From the NCBI GenBank assembly GCA_007117525.1, contig SKGJ01000094.1:1-6609 (forward strand): a DNA stretch of 6,609 nucleotides, written 5' to 3'. The DNA is from Alkalimonas sp. (GTDB lineage: Bacteria; Pseudomonadota; Gammaproteobacteria; Enterobacterales; Alteromonadaceae). This document shows, in pieces, positions 4,924 to 6,609 of this stretch (its first letter is position 1; every line of letters begins with the position of its first letter). The notes below the pieces were generated by a model that ran no database searches, was not told the origin of the DNA, and saw only the letters and a program-made list of their open reading frames with translations. Position numbers and translations under genes: made by a program.

Positions 4924-6609
4924 ATGCCCACAGCCGTAACGCCCCAAGGTTTAAGTGCCTGTTTGCTGCTGTTAGCCGGCTGGTTGCTGGCAGTGCCGCT
5001 TTGGGCGAATGGTCACAGGCCAAGTTACCCCCCGACGCCCTCGTTATTTTTCCAGGTCAGCAATCAGCAGCAAATTGCTGAGCAGATCATTACCGCTATC
5101 TTGCAGGATCAACAAGGTTTTTTGTGGGTTGGAACCAGCAGTGGTCTGTACCGGTACGATGGCTACCGCTTTGTGCGTTTTAGCGATCAGAGTGAACAAT
5201 TAACTGGCCGCTTTATCCAGTCCTTGTACTTGCGGCAAAATGGTGAGCTTTGGGTGACTGCAGCGCCCGGAGGAGTCAGTCATTTTAATGCCCAAACCCT
5301 GCACTTTTCATCCTTTGACGATTTCCCTGAGCAGCAGTTGCCTTTTTGGCAAAGTGCCCAGGTATTGGCAGAAGATCAACAACAACGGCTTTGGGTTGGC
5401 AGTCGCAATGGCCTGGCGTACATCGATGGTTCCGGGCAGAGTCAATTGTTGTCGCATCCAACCTTATCGGAGCTCAATATCCGGGCTTTGCTGGTCGATA
5501 ATGACAACCGCTTATGGATAGGTCATCGTCAGGGCTTGATTCAACTGGATCTTAACGCAGCGGAACTTGATCCCATCGCAATCACAGCACTCAGTGGCCA
5601 GAGTGTGCTCAGCATGCAATTGGCTGAGGATGGTAGCATTTGGCTGGGAACAGCCAGCGCTGGTGTTTATGTTTGGGAAAGTGACACGAAAAGCCTGCAG
5701 CCTTTCCCAGTAACAGCGCAGACCGAAGCGGCCAGCCCGGTGCATGATCTCTTGCTATTGCCCAATGACGAAATCTGGTTAGCCCGCCTTGGTGGCATAG
5801 AGCGCTGGCAGCGCAGCAGTCAGCAGCTGTTGCATCGCGATCTGCCTGATCCGTCCGATCGTTTCAGTCTGGCGCATGCCGATGTGCGCGCTTTGCACCA
5901 AGATAGAGAAGGAGTGATTTGGGTCGGTAGTTACGGTGGCGGTTTGCAGCACTTCCAGCGCTCACGCCAGGTCAGTATGCTGCGTTACAGCCTGCTGCAC
6001 CAACACAGCCTTTCAAGCCCGGACATCAGCAGCATATTAGAGCTTAGCAACGGTGAGATCTGGTTGGGCAGTCGCGGCTCTGGTGTTGATATTGTGCAAC
6101 CAGGCCAGGGCATTGTTGCCCGAATCGAGCCGGGGGCCGACTCCGGGCAACTGCAACAAGGCTGGGTCACCGCCATGACACAGCGGCCGGATGGCAGGGT
6201 TTGGCTGGCTACCTATCCTCATGGCATTTATCAGGTCGAGCCTGATAGCCGTTCCGTTCAGATGTTGCTGTCGGGTACAGACTTTAATGAAAGTGTTCGC
6301 CGTTTTTTTACAGACAGCCTGCAGCGTCTATGGCTGGGCACCCAGCAAGGATTGTATCTTTGGGATGATGGGGTGCAGCAACTGGTTTCATACCCATTGC
6401 TGTCCCCCTCCCCCCAAGCCGATTATCTGAATGCACTGACAGAAGATCCACTGGGGCAACTCTGGGTGGGAGGTGGTTCAACCGGTTTGTACCGGCTGCA
6501 CCCTGGCCAATCAGCAGCCAGCTTAGTCCACTTTGCCAATCGCGATACCCCTACTTTGAGCATTCTTGGCTTGCTGGTGGCACACAACAAGCTTTGGCTG
6601 GATACACCA
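4924..6609 (+). CDS. N-terminal part of a two-component-regulator-propeller (Reg_prop) sensor, 3' end outside window
   Basis: The reading frame is open from ATG 4924 to the window end (562 codons). Residues about 10-28 look like a signal peptide (SACLLLLAGWLLAVPLWA before NG), so the sensory part should be periplasmic. Twelve Reg_prop-type blades follow, each with a D/N-G-x-(L/I)-W-(V/L/I)-G/A core and a G-(L/V/I)-x-x-(Y/F/W) end. The core Trp residues are at 68, 110, 157, 198, 240, 285, 333, 380, 427, 470, 514 and 558, spaced 41-48 residues apart. Family knowledge: such proteins usually have 14 blades (two 7-bladed propellers), then a Y_Y_Y domain, one membrane helix, and a histidine kinase, hybrid kinase or GGDEF output; none of these is reached here. 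Homologues are often linked to carbohydrate sensing, but no such neighbour is visible. The start is uncertain: AAGG at 4908-4911 is 12 bases away and the N-terminus lacks basic residues. An in-frame TTG at 4882 would add three Arg residues. The fold is sure; the output and ligand are unknown. Confidence 0.88.
   Translation, partial: MPTAVTPQGLSACLLLLAGWLLAVPLWANGHRPSYPPTPSLFFQVSNQQQIAEQIITAILQDQQGFLWVGTSSGLYRYDGYRFVRFSDQSEQLTGRFIQSLYLRQNGELWVTAAPGGVSHFNAQTLHFSSFDDFPEQQLPFWQSAQVLAEDQQQRLWVGSRNGLAYIDGSGQSQLLSHPTLSELNIRALLVDNDNRLWIGHRQGLIQLDLNAAELDPIAITALSGQSVLSMQLAEDGSIWLGTASAGVYVWESDTKSLQPFPVTAQTEAASPVHDLLLLPNDEIWLARLGGIERWQRSSQQLLHRDLPDPSDRFSLAHADVRALHQDREGVIWVGSYGGGLQHFQRSRQVSMLRYSLLHQHSLSSPDISSILELSNGEIWLGSRGSGVDIVQPGQGIVARIEPGADSGQLQQGWVTAMTQRPDGRVWLATYPHGIYQVEPDSRSVQMLLSGTDFNESVRRFFTDSLQRLWLGTQQGLYLWDDGVQQLVSYPLLSPSPQADYLNALTEDPLGQLWVGGGSTGLYRLHPGQSAASLVHFANRDTPTLSILGLLVAHNKLWLDTP

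Noticed and set aside
6191..6430. 79-codon open frame on the + strand in another frame of the sensor gene
   Set aside because: The Reg_prop frame runs through it with blade Trp residues 427 and 470 in register, so this is a shadow frame.

Overview
The window is a compact chromosomal stretch with every gene on the + strand. It most likely comes from a gammaproteobacterium. The reasons are the recognisable ydbH-ynbE-ydbL trio, Gram-negative signal peptides and a lipobox, and strikingly Gln/Leu-rich proteins. That composition fits marine or freshwater Alteromonadales/Chromatiaceae-type genera such as Rheinheimera or Alishewanella. The genus is an inference from composition and gene style, not a match I could run.

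Layout: (1) bases 1-95 hold the last 30 codons of an unidentified gene. (2) A 122-base gap carries an imperfect stem-loop and a plausible sigma70-type promoter. (3) Bases 218-3359 are a tight three-gene unit: ydbH (859 aa AsmA/TamB-like intermembrane bridge protein), ynbE (62 aa outer-membrane lipoprotein) and ydbL (117 aa periplasmic DUF1318 protein). (4) Seven bases later comes nnr (494 aa), a bifunctional NAD(P)H-hydrate epimerase/dehydratase, apparently read on the same transcript. (5) A 72-base gap with a candidate promoter leads to the start of a large sensor gene. Its 562 visible residues are a signal peptide plus twelve two-component-regulator-propeller blades; it runs off the right edge before its output domain.

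How the genes work together: YdbH is anchored in the inner membrane, spans the periplasm and is completed at the outer membrane by YnbE, with YdbL as the periplasmic modulator. The E. coli equivalents are partly redundant with TamB and YhdP in moving phospholipids to the outer membrane. Both junctions inside the trio use a stop codon embedded in the next gene's Shine-Dalgarno sequence (TAGGAG and TAAGGAG), each 6 bases before ATG, which suggests translational coupling. Nnr is a cytoplasmic metabolite-repair enzyme with no obvious mechanistic tie to the trio, and its position here rather than beside tsaE is the most notable point of gene order. The propeller sensor looks like an independent transcription unit.

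I found no RNA gene, mobile element, CRISPR array, or convincing intrinsic terminator. No gene-free stretch exceeds 300 bases. I do not see an obviously undescribed system here; the findings are modest.
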